Positions 34,499 through 44,240 of a stretch of 64,000 nt of DNA are shown here, piece after piece. A program made the translations under genes and the position numbers. Numbering within the stretch: position 1 is the first letter of the stretch; each line of letters starts with the position of its first letter. Under the pieces are notes generated by a model. That model was not told where the DNA came from. It saw nothing but the letters and a program-made list of their open reading frames with translations, and did not search any database. This stretch comes from Geobacillus thermocatenulatus (GTDB lineage Bacteria; Bacillota; Bacilli; Bacillales; Anoxybacillaceae), in assembly GCF_002217655.1 (NCBI RefSeq), contig NZ_NEWK01000001.1, forward strand, positions 1,560,001 to 1,624,000, in the 5' to 3' direction.

Positions 34499-36064
34499 AT
34501 GATCTATCAGTTGAAAGTGCAGTTGAAACATACGAGGCCGCCGGTTTGGCGTCGGTTGCTTGTGCCGGGGGAGATGACGTTCGCCGAGCTGCATCGCGTG
34601 TTGCAAGCCGCGTTCGGCTGGATGGACCAACATTTGCATACGTTTTACATGACAAAGGTCGGCGGAACGGCGCGGCTGCGCATTGAAATCGGCAACGAAG
34701 CAGCCGGGTGGGACGGCGCCGATTATGATGAGCGGGAGGAAACGATCGGGCAATGGTTTGTCGAAGAAGGTGACCGCGCCCAATACGTGTATGATTTTGG
34801 TGATATGTGGGAGCATGAGATCGTCTTGGAAAAAATCGTCGATCCGCTTCCTGGCGCGTTGTATCCGTGCTGCATCAAGGCCGTGCGAGCGGGTTTGAAA
34901 GAGGATAGCTGGGGAGAAGTGCAAGCCATAGAGGAAGAGATGAGCACAGCGGAGCTGACGGCGAACGTGAATGTGGCGCTCGCCCCGTTTCAACGAAAAG
35001 TAGTGAAGGAAGAAGGTGAGGCGAAAAAAACGAAACGAGCCGCAAGCAAAGGCAGAGTCGAAGAAGTGGAACAGGATGTATGGAAAACGCTGTTCGATCA
35101 AGCACTCGCCTACAGGGACTTGGCCCCGTGGACATGGATGGACGATGATCAAATTTTTGCCGTGGTGACTCCTGATGGGGAATCGTTGTATTGTACGGTG
35201 ATCGGAGCGCTTGGCCAGGAGTACGGCCTTGTCATTTACATCGGTGAGGAAGGGTATGCATGCTTGCAAGATATTTTATCTGGAACGTTGCATCCAAAAG
35301 ACGCTGTGTTTAAAGAGCGCGCATTGCTCGTGTCGTTTGCGCCCCGAAACGACTTGGAAAGAGACGATAAAGCGATGTTGCGGAAGTATCACATTCCTGT
35401 GAGTGGAAAACAGCTGTTGCCGATGTTCCGCAGTTTTGCCCCTGGATATTATCCATGGTTTCTTTCGGAACAGGAAGCGGCATGGGCGGCTATGGCATTG
35501 GAACAAGCGGTCGTTGTCGCCGAGAGGCTGCGCGGTGGCGAGTTGTCCCTAGCTTTGTCCGCTCGCGGCAACCGATTGTTTGCCCGGATTGCCGAACGGA
35601 GAGAAGACGGGCTTCATTGGCGCGACGGCTGGGTGTCGCGCCCGAAGGCAAAGAAAAAGGAAACACCGGTGCTTGAAATCGGAACGGACGAGTTGGAAAA
35701 GGTCAAGGCGCTCGATCGCGCCCCGCTGTTTGCGGAGTTTTCGATCGCTTATGTGAACAAGCCGATTCAGGAGCGACGCTGGGAGCGCCCGTATTTTCCG
35801 CTGCTGGTGCTGGCTGCCGATGCAGCGAGCGGAGTCATTTTGCATCACCAAGTGTTTCGCGGCCAGCTGGAGGCGAAGACGCTGCAACAAAGTTTTCTCG
35901 CATTTGCCCGCGCGCTCGGGCGTGTACCGAGCCATGTGCGCGTCACGAAGGAACAAGGTCCGTTGCTGGCCCCGCTTTTGCGCGAGTTGGGTGTGAATAT
36001 GAGCACAGGTCCAACCCCTCGTTCCGATGAAGTGAGGGAATTGTTTGAACAGTTTGCAATCTAA
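34499..36064 (+). CDS. Plasmid pRiA4b ORF-3-like protein with long C-terminal extension
   Basis: 521 residues. The first about 170 are the pRiA4b ORF-3/IS1096 TnpR-like domain (YQLKVQLKHTRPPVWRRLLVPGEMTFAELHRVLQAAFGWMD and the Y/F-rich YVYDFGDMWEHEIVLEKI). A Lys/Glu linker near 170-185 leads to a 330-residue domain with LYCTVIGALGQEYGLVIYIGEEGY and a C-terminal part related to DUF6930-type proteins. No enzyme motif recognised. Despite the family name it sits in normal chromosome between unrelated genes. Confidence 0.75.
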   Translation: MIYQLKVQLKHTRPPVWRRLLVPGEMTFAELHRVLQAAFGWMDQHLHTFYMTKVGGTARLRIEIGNEAAGWDGADYDEREETIGQWFVEEGDRAQYVYDFGDMWEHEIVLEKIVDPLPGALYPCCIKAVRAGLKEDSWGEVQAIEEEMSTAELTANVNVALAPFQRKVVKEEGEAKKTKRAASKGRVEEVEQDVWKTLFDQALAYRDLAPWTWMDDDQIFAVVTPDGESLYCTVIGALGQEYGLVIYIGEEGYACLQDILSGTLHPKDAVFKERALLVSFAPRNDLERDDKAMLRKYHIPVSGKQLLPMFRSFAPGYYPWFLSEQEAAWAAMALEQAVVVAERLRGGELSLALSARGNRLFARIAERREDGLHWRDGWVSRPKAKKKETPVLEIGTDELEKVKALDRAPLFAEFSIAYVNKPIQERRWERPYFPLLVLAADAASGVILHHQVFRGQLEAKTLQQSFLAFARALGRVPSHVRVTKEQGPLLAPLLRELGVNMSTGPTPRSDEVRELFEQFAI

Positions 36065-36085
36065 CAGTTTGGTGATTTAGTAGAA

Positions 36086-36196
36086 AACACTGTTAGTTCC
36101 GATTGTTTCTCAATTAGGAAACCTTGCGAAATCAGTCTTCTTTTTTGGTGAAATGCGGCTGATTTGCTCGTGGACACTGTTTTTCACCGGCCTTCT
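36086..36196 (+). mobile_element. Solitary IS1182-type end
   Basis: The 310-bp gap between two chromosomal genes contains an isolated TTTTTCACCGGCCTTCTA (36178-36195), identical to the terminus of the IS1182-like fragment at 5453-5470, with about 90 bp of unrelated AT-rich flank. No transposase remains. The rest of the gap shows no gene. Confidence 0.5.
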
Positions 36197-36377
36197 AAGA
36201 AAGAAGCCGACAGTGATGCCGAACAGGAGAAAGAGATGCAGAACCAAAACAGATGGAGGCAGGCGCTGACGTGCGGAGAGAAGAGTGCGGGAATTTCCAG
36301 CTTTCCACTAGCCCCTGCTTCTGCCAGGATTCCGTTTTTCTAAGAGCGCTTTGCACGACGCAGAAAGAGGGATGAAC

Positions 36378-37229
36378 ATGTTGATTGCACTTGATATGGA
36401 CGGAACGCTATTAAACGGGGAAGGAAAAATCAGTGAACGCAACCGGGCGGCCATCACCGCGGCGCAGGCGCAAGGCCACATCGTCGCCGTCGTGACAGGG
36501 AGGGCGCGCAAAGACGCGCTCGCCCCGCTTCGTGAGGCGGGGATTGTCTGTCCGATCGCCAGCTTAAACGGCGCGGTCGTTTCGCTCGAAGACGGCACGG
36601 TCATCAGCGAGGCGCCGCTCGAGCGGGAAATCGTCCGTCCGGCGCTTGAGTGGGTGCGCGAACAGTCGGATTTGTATTGCGAGACGTACACGGGCGATGC
36701 GGTGTATGTCGGGCTCCACAACCGCGCCCAATGGGAAGCGCTCGCTTCCGAGATGGCCAATGCGGCGCCAGAGGTGAAGTGGCTCGTGAACAAGCAGTTC
36801 CAGCAGGCGCGGGTGACGTATGTCGACGACATCCGCACAGTGTGGGACGACCCGCAGCTTACGTTATACAAACTGCTCATTTTTGCCCTTGATCGCAAGC
36901 GTCTTCGCGATGCGGCCTCCCTTTTTGCGGCGCTCCGTGACGTCACGGTCACCTCGTCGCACCCGCACAATATTGAGATGAACAACGAACGGGCGACGAA
37001 AGGAGAGGCGCTCAGACAGCTCGCCGCCCATTACGGCATCGATCTGCGCGACACAGTCGCCTTTGGCGACAGCCATAACGATTTGTCGATGTTTAAGGTC
37101 GCAGGCTATCGCGTGGCGATGGACAATGCCGAGCCGGAGCTGAAAGCCAACTGCGACATGGTGACGTCCTCCCACGAAGAAGATGGGGTGGCGGCGGGGC
37201 TTGAGCGGGTGCTTGCGAAACGGGTGTAG
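36378..37229 (+). CDS. Cof-type HAD-superfamily hydrolase
   Basis: 283 residues from the ATG at 36378 with RBS AGAGGG. Motif I is LIALDMDGTLLNGEGKIS, motif II VVTGRA, motif III lysine near LYKLLIF, and motif IV FGDSHNDLSMFKVAGYRVAM. The large alpha/beta cap between motifs II and III makes it a type IIB (Cof) phosphatase, probably acting on sugar phosphates or flavin or PLP-type phosphate esters. Monocistronic. Confidence 0.88.
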   Translation: MLIALDMDGTLLNGEGKISERNRAAITAAQAQGHIVAVVTGRARKDALAPLREAGIVCPIASLNGAVVSLEDGTVISEAPLEREIVRPALEWVREQSDLYCETYTGDAVYVGLHNRAQWEALASEMANAAPEVKWLVNKQFQQARVTYVDDIRTVWDDPQLTLYKLLIFALDRKRLRDAASLFAALRDVTVTSSHPHNIEMNNERATKGEALRQLAAHYGIDLRDTVAFGDSHNDLSMFKVAGYRVAMDNAEPELKANCDMVTSSHEEDGVAAGLERVLAKRV

Positions 37230-37246
37230 CGGCACCCGTTTTTTTT
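37219..37246 (+). terminator. Rho-independent terminator of the HAD gene
   Basis: AACGGGTG pairs with CACCCGTT and is followed by an eight-T run; it overlaps the stop codon. Confidence 0.9.
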
Positions 37247-37439
37247 CGATTGGACGTTCACGGCATCGCTTTGGATGTAGAGAGGCTCAGGCTTCCGGTG
37301 CTTGCCCCGTCTGCTGAAACGTGAATGCGTGACGTGCTGTCGGCGGGTAGGTGAATCGTTTTCACAGCTTCTTGATCTGTTGTTTGCTGACAAAGCGTAA
37401 TATCATAATCTCATAGTATGACAACGAAAGGGGAGAACA

Positions 37440-38834
37440 ATGACGGGCGATCGCATTCAAGACTGGATTGGAATGTGTCGGGTGCCGGTGTACACAGCGA
37501 CGGTGGTGCTGTATGTTGTCGCGCGGTTTGTCGAGACGGCCCCCGTTCACTATGCTATGGGAGCTGCAGCGCTGTCGGCGTTTATTGTGTCCGCGTTTTT
37601 CGCCCGCGGGGTGTACCAGGTGTCGGGAGCTCTGTTTTTTGCATTTGGTGTTGGATTGTTTTTGTTCTATGGCGATGCATGGCCGACGTTTGTCCTGCAT
37701 TTTGAACGGGTGTTGGGGCTGTTGGCGCTGTTTTTTGTGTTGCCGTTTATGAATACGCTCATTCGCGTCGGGCGGTATGACCAAAGTTTAAGCGAATGGC
37801 TGAAGCGGAACGTCGGGGGCGTTTCGTCGTTGTACCGCCGCAGTTTCAGCGTTTGTCATTTGCTTGGGTTGTTTTTGAACATTGCCACGATTCCGCTTCT
37901 TGTTCGTTCGCTGCGCACCGCGCTGCGAAATGTAGGAGGACGGAAGGCCGAGTCGTTTTATGTTCGGAATTTGCTGCGGGCGTATGCGCTTTGTTTGACG
38001 TGGAGCCCGATGGAGGTGATGGTCAGCACGACGATTGATTTCACCGGTGTGCACTATTATGAAGTGGTGCTGTTTTTGTTGCTTCTGGCTTTTACGATGG
38101 CGATGATCGATTGGAGAACGGCTGCTGTTGCGTACCGTGGCATTCCGTTGGAAACCGGTGCAGAAACGAATGGGAACATGGCGGTTTCGGTCGGACAAAA
38201 AGCCGCCCAGCTGCTGCTGGTGCTCGTCGTGTTTACGGTGCTCGTGTCGCTCGTTCAGCGTTGGCTCGGCAAAGGATTTTTGTTTTCGATCGTCTTATTG
38301 CTTGTCCCGTTTTGCTTCGGGTGGGCGTTGCTTGTGCGCCGGGTGAAGCGGTATGCGACGGTGGCGCTCTGCCATTGGAAAGAGCGGACAGAGGGATTGG
38401 GAAACTACTTTTTCATGTTTTTAGGAGCCGGGTTGTTTGTTGAGATGCTGTCCCGGTCTCCGCTGCTCGCTGGGCTTGGGAACTGGTTTCGCGTCGGGGC
38501 GGATCATTCCGTCTGGCTGTATGCGATGATTGCTGCTTATTTTTTCATGACGTCGCTTGTCGGGTTTCATCCGCTGGTGAGCTTGACGTTGCTCATGCCG
38601 CTGCTTGAGCCGGTGCGGCTGCTTGTTCCGGCGGTGCCGTTGTCGATCGTGCTCATTTGCTGCAGTTTGGCGACGGTCATGTACAGCCCGTACAATATTT
38701 CTGTTTCCTTGCTGGCGGAGGAGCTGGGTGACAATCCATATCGGATCGGCAGGAGGAATGTTCCGTTTGCGCTCGGTTATATGGCCGTGGGAATCGGCAT
38801 TGCGCTGTTGGCGGAGCGGCTGTTTTTCGGCTGA
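37440..38834 (+). CDS. Polytopic membrane protein, possible permease of unknown substrate
   Basis: 464 residues and roughly 11-12 hydrophobic segments, with a soluble basic loop around 125-165 (RVGRYDQSLSEWLKRNVGG). Late in the sequence LVGFHPLVSLTLLMPLLEP and SLATVMYSPYNISVSLLAEELGDNP resemble the re-entrant hairpins of ion-transporter (IT) superfamily carriers, with the second-half motif easier to see. I do not recognise the family with certainty. It stands alone between a terminator and the next operon's regulatory region. Confidence 0.6.
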   Translation: MTGDRIQDWIGMCRVPVYTATVVLYVVARFVETAPVHYAMGAAALSAFIVSAFFARGVYQVSGALFFAFGVGLFLFYGDAWPTFVLHFERVLGLLALFFVLPFMNTLIRVGRYDQSLSEWLKRNVGGVSSLYRRSFSVCHLLGLFLNIATIPLLVRSLRTALRNVGGRKAESFYVRNLLRAYALCLTWSPMEVMVSTTIDFTGVHYYEVVLFLLLLAFTMAMIDWRTAAVAYRGIPLETGAETNGNMAVSVGQKAAQLLLVLVVFTVLVSLVQRWLGKGFLFSIVLLLVPFCFGWALLVRRVKRYATVALCHWKERTEGLGNYFFMFLGAGLFVEMLSRSPLLAGLGNWFRVGADHSVWLYAMIAAYFFMTSLVGFHPLVSLTLLMPLLEPVRLLVPAVPLSIVLICCSLATVMYSPYNISVSLLAEELGDNPYRIGRRNVPFALGYMAVGIGIALLAERLFFG

Positions 38835-38892
38835 TATCTATGGCGTTGTGGGGTCGTTTCCTTCTTTTTTTCAAAGAAAGAAGATTTTTAGG

Positions 38893-38922
38893 TTGACAGC
38901 GTTTTCATTGGAACGATATAAT
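38893..38922 (+). promoter_or_regulatory. SigA promoter of the catabolic/TRAP operon
   Basis: TTGACA (38893-38898), an 18-bp spacer and TATAAT (38917-38922), a full consensus promoter about 230 bp upstream of the first gene. The first AGATCGATCT box begins 40 bp downstream of the -10. Confidence 0.8.
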
Positions 38923-38962
38923 GAGGTTGAATCGATTGAATTGTTTGTCATTTCTATTTTTT

Positions 38963-39122
38963 AGATCGATCTAATAAATAGGCGGTGCCCAGTTGGTGCG
39001 CTCGGGATCGTCCGCTTAAATGGAAACAAAGAAGATTTGTTCTGCAGATTTTTAGATCGATCTCATTTTCATTCTTTTGTTTTAGATCGATCTACTAAAA
39101 TTCCATTCTTTTAGATCGATCT
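38963..39122 (+). repeat. Four AGATCGATCT operator boxes upstream of the catabolic operon
   Basis: The palindrome AGATCGATCT occurs at 38963, 39054, 39084 and 39113, each within TTTTAGATCGATCTA-like sequence. Spacings are 91, 30 and 29 bp, the last two being about three helical turns so that bound dimers would lie on one face. They probably bind the operon's regulator, which is not encoded in the immediate vicinity. Confidence 0.75.
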
Positions 39123-39152
39123 ACAAAGAGCGGCAAAGGGGGATCGACTCGG

Positions 39153-39995
39153 ATGAAACAGCGAAGTGCGCTCGATATGTACGCCGATGGAGGGGCGTGG
39201 TGGGAGACGTCGATCAGCGACGTCCGCAAAAACGAAATTCTCATCCGCGGTTATCCGATTGAAGAACTGATTGGCAACGTCTCGTATACGCAAATGCTTT
39301 ACCTTTTATTATGCGGGGAGATATTGAGCGAGAAAAAGGCGAAGTTATGGGAAAGCGTTCTTGTCGCCGGGGCGGATCACGGCCCGCGCGCGCCGTCGAT
39401 TGCAGCGGCCCGCATGGCGGCGACATGCGGCATTTCGTTCAACTCGTGCGTGGCGACAGGCATCAACGTGCTTGGCGATGTGCATGGAGGAGCGGTGGAG
39501 AAGGCGATGGCGCTGTTTTATGAGACAAACGAGCAAATCGAAGCGCGCGGCGGGGAAGGCGCGATGGCCGATGTGATCGGCGAGCGGTTTGAACAGTTTC
39601 GCCGTGAAGGGCGGAAGCTGCCGGGATTTGGCCATCAGCTTCATGATGACGACCCGCGCGTCAGACGGCTGTATGCATTGGCGGGCGAGCTTGTGGAAGA
39701 AGGGGAGATCAGCGGGCGGTATTTAGCGATTGCCGAAGCGTATCGCTCCCATTTGGAGAAGGCGAAAGGGAAGCGGATGACGATGAACATCGACGGGGTG
39801 GCGGCGGCGATCCAGTGCGAGCTCGGCGTGCCGGCAGCAGCGGCGAAAGGCGTGTTCGCCCTGTCGCGCGGGATGGGCATTGTCGCCCATGCGTTTGAAG
39901 AATGGCAAAACGGTGTGCTGATCAAAGGACCGTGCCCGAACCGCGATGATTTAGTCCGCTATACCGGACCAGCCAAACGTCATTTGGAAAAGTAG
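39153..39995 (+). CDS. Citrate synthase-superfamily protein (citryl-CoA lyase-like)
   Basis: 280 residues, much shorter than true citrate synthase (about 370-430), with the family pattern ILIRGYPIEELIGNVSYTQMLYLLLCGEILSE, ADHGPRAPSIAAARMAATCG, GDVHGGAVEKAM, PGFGHQLHDDDPRVRRLYALA and NIDGVAAAIQCELGVP. This short form is usually annotated citryl-CoA lyase or citrate synthase-like. As first gene of a catabolic operon with a TRAP transporter it probably condenses or cleaves a CoA ester of the imported acid, not TCA-cycle citrate. Start by ATG at 39153 with RBS AAAGGGGGAT. Confidence 0.8.
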   Translation: MKQRSALDMYADGGAWWETSISDVRKNEILIRGYPIEELIGNVSYTQMLYLLLCGEILSEKKAKLWESVLVAGADHGPRAPSIAAARMAATCGISFNSCVATGINVLGDVHGGAVEKAMALFYETNEQIEARGGEGAMADVIGERFEQFRREGRKLPGFGHQLHDDDPRVRRLYALAGELVEEGEISGRYLAIAEAYRSHLEKAKGKRMTMNIDGVAAAIQCELGVPAAAAKGVFALSRGMGIVAHAFEEWQNGVLIKGPCPNRDDLVRYTGPAKRHLEK

Positions 39996-40004
39996 GTGAT
40001 CAAG

Positions 40005-41432
40005 ATGAGAAAAGCACAGCTGTATATTAACGGGACATGGATCGAAGAACCGCGTGCGGCGGAGCTGGTGAAAAACCCGTATACCGGGGAAGTGATCGGC
40101 GAACAGCAGCTGGCAACGCCGGAAGATGTGGACAGGGCGCTCGCCTGTGCGTTTGACGCAAAAAAAGAGATCGCGAGAATTCCGGCCTATGAGCGGGCGC
40201 GCATCTTAAAAAGGGCGTCGATGCTGCTGGAGGAGCGGAAAGAAACGTTTGCCCGCTGGATTTCGGAAGAGCTTGGAAAGCCGTTGAAAAACACGTTGGA
40301 TGAAGTGTCCCGCTCCATTGAAACGCTTGAGCAGTCAGCTGAAGAAGCGAAACGGCTGTTTGGGGAAACGATCCCGGGCGACGCCTCGGCGCGCGGGACG
40401 AAAGCGGTGGCAGTGACGTTTCGCGTGCCGGTCGGCGTCGTGGCGGCGATTACGCCGTTCAACGCCCCGCTGAACTTGATTTGCCATAAGGTCGGACCGG
40501 CGTTTGCGGCGGGCAACGCCGTTGTGTTGAAACCGGCGCCGCAGACGCCGCTGATTGCGGCAGAGCTGTTGAAGCTGCTGCTGGAGGCCGGTCTTCCGCC
40601 GCGCGCCATCAACATGGTGCTTGGCGGCGCCGAGGTCGGGCAGCAAATCGTCAAAGACGACCGCGTCAACGTCATTTCATTTACCGGCGGCGTCGTGGCA
40701 AGCCGCAACATCTGCGCCCTGGCCGGCATGAAAAAAGTGCTGCTGGAGCTTGGCGGCAATGCGGCGACGATCGTCCATGAAGACGCCGATTTAAAACGGG
40801 CGGCCGCGCTGTGCGCGAAAACCGGCTACAGCAACTCCGGGCAAAGCTGCATTTCCGTTCAGCGCATTTACGTGCATGAGTCGGTCGTTGGACCGTTCAC
40901 CGAGTTGCTCAAACAGGAAGTGGAAGCGTTGAAAGTCGGCGACCCGTTGCTGGCGGATACAGATGTCGGATGCATGGTCGATGAGCGAGCGGCGGATCGG
41001 GTGATGAGCTGGATTGATGAAGCCATCGCTTCTGGCGCGACGCTGGTGTGCGGCGGAAAACGGCGCGGGGCGACGGTGGAGCCGACGGTGCTCTTCAACC
41101 CGCCGAAGCGAAGCAAAGTCGTTTGTGAAGAAGTGTTCGGCCCGGTCGTCAGTGTCATCCCGTACCGGACGATTGACGAAGCGATCGCAGAGACGAATGA
41201 TTCTGCCTTTGGCCTGCAGGCTGGGCTGTTTACGAACCGGATGGACATCGTCTATCAAGTGGTTGAGGCGCTTGATGTCGGCGGGGTCGTTGTGAACGGC
41301 ACATCCAACTTCCGGTTGGATCACTGGCCGTATGGCGGTGTGAAAAACAGCGGCATCGGCCGCGAAGGCCCGCGGTATGCGATTGAGGAAATGACGGAAA
41401 TGAAGATGATCGTATGGCAGTTTCCACAGTGA
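40005..41432 (+). CDS. NAD(P)-dependent aldehyde dehydrogenase
   Basis: 475 residues. The N-terminus (AQLYINGTWIEE) and glycine-rich FTGGVVASRNI are recognisable, as are the catalytic Glu in LLELGGNAATIV, catalytic Cys in NSGQSCISVQRIYV and EVFGPVVSVIPY. All ALDH landmarks are present. Nine bp after the citrate synthase-like gene. Probably oxidises a semialdehyde formed by the alcohol dehydrogenase next to it; substrate unknown. Confidence 0.9.
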   Translation: MRKAQLYINGTWIEEPRAAELVKNPYTGEVIGEQQLATPEDVDRALACAFDAKKEIARIPAYERARILKRASMLLEERKETFARWISEELGKPLKNTLDEVSRSIETLEQSAEEAKRLFGETIPGDASARGTKAVAVTFRVPVGVVAAITPFNAPLNLICHKVGPAFAAGNAVVLKPAPQTPLIAAELLKLLLEAGLPPRAINMVLGGAEVGQQIVKDDRVNVISFTGGVVASRNICALAGMKKVLLELGGNAATIVHEDADLKRAAALCAKTGYSNSGQSCISVQRIYVHESVVGPFTELLKQEVEALKVGDPLLADTDVGCMVDERAADRVMSWIDEAIASGATLVCGGKRRGATVEPTVLFNPPKRSKVVCEEVFGPVVSVIPYRTIDEAIAETNDSAFGLQAGLFTNRMDIVYQVVEALDVGGVVVNGTSNFRLDHWPYGGVKNSGIGREGPRYAIEEMTEMKMIVWQFPQ

Positions 41433-41449
41433 TGATAGGTGGTGGCAAC

Positions 41450-42448
41450 ATGTTAGCGCTTTATGTGGCAAAGCCGAATGAATTAGAACTGCGGCGCCTC
41501 GATGCCGTCCGTTCCCCTGAGGGGGATGAGGTGAAAATCAAACTCGTCTATGGAGGCATTTGCGGTTCGGATCTCGGGGTGTTGAAAGGAAAACTTCCGC
41601 ACGCGAACTATCCCGTTCGCGCCGGGCATGAGTTAGTCGGCGTCATTGTCGAAAAGGGCGAACAAGCCGCCTACGACATCGGGACACGGGTCGTTGTGCT
41701 GCCGAACACGTATTGCGGCGCGTGCGACTTGTGCCAAAAAGGGTTGACGAACATCTGCCGGCATAAACAATCGCTTGGCATCAACACGGACGGCGGGTTT
41801 TCGCATGAATTCGTCATCTCGTCCAAGTACGTGCTTCCTGTTCCGGATGACCTTTCCGATGAAAAAGCGGTGCTCGTCGAACCGTTCGCCGTTGTCGTGC
41901 ATGCCTTGAGCAAAGCGCGGATCGAACCCACCATGCGCGTAGCGGTCATCGGCTGCGGAAATGAAGGGATGATGGCGGCCGTCCTCGCCCGCCATTTCGG
42001 AGCGGACGTGACGGCGGTCGATGTGAATCCGTTGAAGCTTGAGACGGTGAAAGCGATGGCCGACATCCGTACGCTTGCGCCCGCTGCACTGTCGGGGGAA
42101 ACGTTCGATGTCGTGATCGAGGCGGCAGGAACGCGTGAGGCAGTGGAGCAGGCGGTCGAGCTTGTCGCCCCAGGCGGCCATCTTATCTTGATTGGATTAG
42201 CGAACGAAGCGACGTTCCCAGTGGTACGTCTCGTCCGCAATGAAGTAACCGTACATGGCTCGATCATTTACCGTTTTCCGGATGATTATTTGCAGGCCAT
42301 TCATTATTTGCGGACAATGCCGCATCCGATTGAACGGGTCATTTCCCGCATTTTCCCCGTCTGCGACTATGAGCAGGCGTATGAATTGGCGTCATCCGGC
42401 AATGCGGGCAAAGTCGTGCTAAGCTTTCGAGAGGGGGAAGAACAATGA
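41450..42448 (+). CDS. Zinc-dependent medium-chain alcohol dehydrogenase
   Basis: 332 residues from the ATG at 41450 with RBS ATAGGTGG. Catalytic zinc region CGSDLGVL...AGHELVG; structural zinc cysteines in NTYCGACDLCQKGLTNICRH; NAD-binding VAVIGCGNEGMMAAVLA with the Asp of DVNP favouring NAD+. Resembles L-idonate, sorbitol or threonine dehydrogenase-type enzymes. Overlaps the next gene by four bases. Confidence 0.88.
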   Translation: MLALYVAKPNELELRRLDAVRSPEGDEVKIKLVYGGICGSDLGVLKGKLPHANYPVRAGHELVGVIVEKGEQAAYDIGTRVVVLPNTYCGACDLCQKGLTNICRHKQSLGINTDGGFSHEFVISSKYVLPVPDDLSDEKAVLVEPFAVVVHALSKARIEPTMRVAVIGCGNEGMMAAVLARHFGADVTAVDVNPLKLETVKAMADIRTLAPAALSGETFDVVIEAAGTREAVEQAVELVAPGGHLILIGLANEATFPVVRLVRNEVTVHGSIIYRFPDDYLQAIHYLRTMPHPIERVISRIFPVCDYEQAYELASSGNAGKVVLSFREGEEQ

Positions 42449-44208
42449 AAAAACAAGTGGCTGAACAACTCGTGCGGTATTTAGAAGACCGCGGCGTCAC
42501 GCATATTTTTGGGCTTTGCGGCCATACGAACATTGCGGTGTTGGCAGCGCTTGAGCATAGCTCGATCAAGTTCGTCAACGTCCGCCACGAACAAATCGCC
42601 GCGCATATGGCTGACGGCTATGCGCGGGCGAAAAAGGAAACGGCTGTCGTTCTCTGCCACGTTGGTCCGGGGCTGACGAACGCGGCGACAGGCGTCGCCA
42701 ATGCGGCGCTCGACTCCATTCCGATGGTCGTCATCGCCGGCGATGTGCCGAGCCATTATTATGGAAAGCATCCGCATCAAGAGATCAACTTGCACGCCGA
42801 TGCGTCGCAGTATGAAATTTATCGTCCGTTTGTGAAGCGGGCATGGCGAGTTGATCGGCCGGACTTGTTCCCAGAGATTTTAGAAAAAGCATTCCAGCTG
42901 GCGGAGAGCGGTCGCCCAGGGCCGGTGCTTGTCTCTGTGCCGATGGACATTTTCTCCAAAGAAGTGGATGTAGCGCTGTTTGAAAAGCAAAAGCGGCATA
43001 CGAAAACGTTGCACAAGCCGTCGATTGACGATGAAACGGCGAAACGGATCATTGAGAAGCTGATGCAGGCGGAACGTCCGCTTGTGTACGTCGGCGGCGG
43101 GATTATGCTGGCGGATGCAGCGGAAGAATTGAAAACGTTTGTCGAACATTTCGACCTCCCTGTTGCGCACACGCTGATGGGAAAAGGGGCGTTGCCGGAT
43201 GATCATCCGCTGGTGCTTGGGATGAGCGGATTCTGGGGGACGAAATTTGTCAATGACATGTGCCGCAGCGCCGATGTCATTTTGGCGTTGGGAACGAGAT
43301 TTTCCGAAGCCGATTGCAGTTCGTGGGAGCCGGAGTACACGTTCAACATTCCGGAAACGAAGCTCATTCATATTGATATCGATCCGAATGAAATCGGGCG
43401 CAACTACCCGACGGAACTCGGCGTCGTCGCTGACGTCAAGCAGGCGCTGACCGTGTTGAACCGTGTGGCGAAACAAACCGTGCCGCAAGGGCGGACAGAC
43501 GAGGCGCTGAAAGAACGGATTGCGCATTATAAAGAGGAATTCCGGCAACAAAACGCACAGCATATTCACGATGACAGCTATCCAATGCGTCCGGAACGCA
43601 TTTTGCATGAAGTGCGGGAAGTGCTGCCGAAAGATGCGATCATCACGACCGATGTCGGCTGGAACAAAAACGGGGTCGGCCAACAGTTTCCCGCGTATGG
43701 CGCAGGGACGATTTTGACGCCGGGCGGCTATGCGACGATGGGCTTTGGCGCTCCGGCCGCGCTCGGGGCGAAAATCGCCTGCCCGAACCGCGTCGTCGTG
43801 TCGCTCGTCGGCGATGGCGGATTCGGCCAAAACCCGGCGGTGCTGGCGACCGCCGCCGAGGAAAACATCGCCGTTGTGTGGGTCATCATGAACAACTACG
43901 CTTTTGGCACGATCGCCGGGCTCGAGAAAGCGCATTTTGGCACGACGCACGGGACGGTGTTCCAAAAGGACGGCAAGCCATATTCGCCAGATTATGCGGC
44001 CATTGCCCGGGCCTACGGAGTAGAAGGGGTGAAAATCCGCTCGGCGGAGGAGTTTAAACCAACGCTCGAACGGGCCATTCAAGCGAACAAACCGTTTGTC
44101 ATCGATGTGGAAATGATCAACGTTCCGACGCCGACGTCCGGACACTGGAATATTATGGACATCTATTCCCCGGGCAAACGCGTTCACCATGTTGCGGTGG
44201 AAAGGTAA
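42445..44208 (+). CDS. Thiamine-diphosphate-dependent enzyme (acetolactate synthase-like)
   Basis: 587 residues. The PYR domain carries THIFGLCGHTNIAVLAALE and the catalytic Glu in NVRHEQIAAHMADGYARA; a central FAD/transhydrogenase-like domain is followed by the PP domain with the ThDP motif VSLVGDGGFGQNP...VVWVIMNNYAFGT. It is in the ALS/benzoylformate decarboxylase/sulfoacetaldehyde acetyltransferase group. The exact carboligase or decarboxylase reaction is not predictable. The gene overlaps the alcohol dehydrogenase stop (ATGA). Confidence 0.88.
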   Translation: MKKQVAEQLVRYLEDRGVTHIFGLCGHTNIAVLAALEHSSIKFVNVRHEQIAAHMADGYARAKKETAVVLCHVGPGLTNAATGVANAALDSIPMVVIAGDVPSHYYGKHPHQEINLHADASQYEIYRPFVKRAWRVDRPDLFPEILEKAFQLAESGRPGPVLVSVPMDIFSKEVDVALFEKQKRHTKTLHKPSIDDETAKRIIEKLMQAERPLVYVGGGIMLADAAEELKTFVEHFDLPVAHTLMGKGALPDDHPLVLGMSGFWGTKFVNDMCRSADVILALGTRFSEADCSSWEPEYTFNIPETKLIHIDIDPNEIGRNYPTELGVVADVKQALTVLNRVAKQTVPQGRTDEALKERIAHYKEEFRQQNAQHIHDDSYPMRPERILHEVREVLPKDAIITTDVGWNKNGVGQQFPAYGAGTILTPGGYATMGFGAPAALGAKIACPNRVVVSLVGDGGFGQNPAVLATAAEENIAVVWVIMNNYAFGTIAGLEKAHFGTTHGTVFQKDGKPYSPDYAAIARAYGVEGVKIRSAEEFKPTLERAIQANKPFVIDVEMINVPTPTSGHWNIMDIYSPGKRVHHVAVER

Positions 44209-44240
44209 GGGGAGTTTAAGATCGGGAGGGGAGACAGGAC

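Noticed and set aside
42880..44190. 436-codon minus-strand frame opposite the ThDP enzyme
   Set aside because: Shadow frame; the plus-strand enzyme has complete catalytic motifs.
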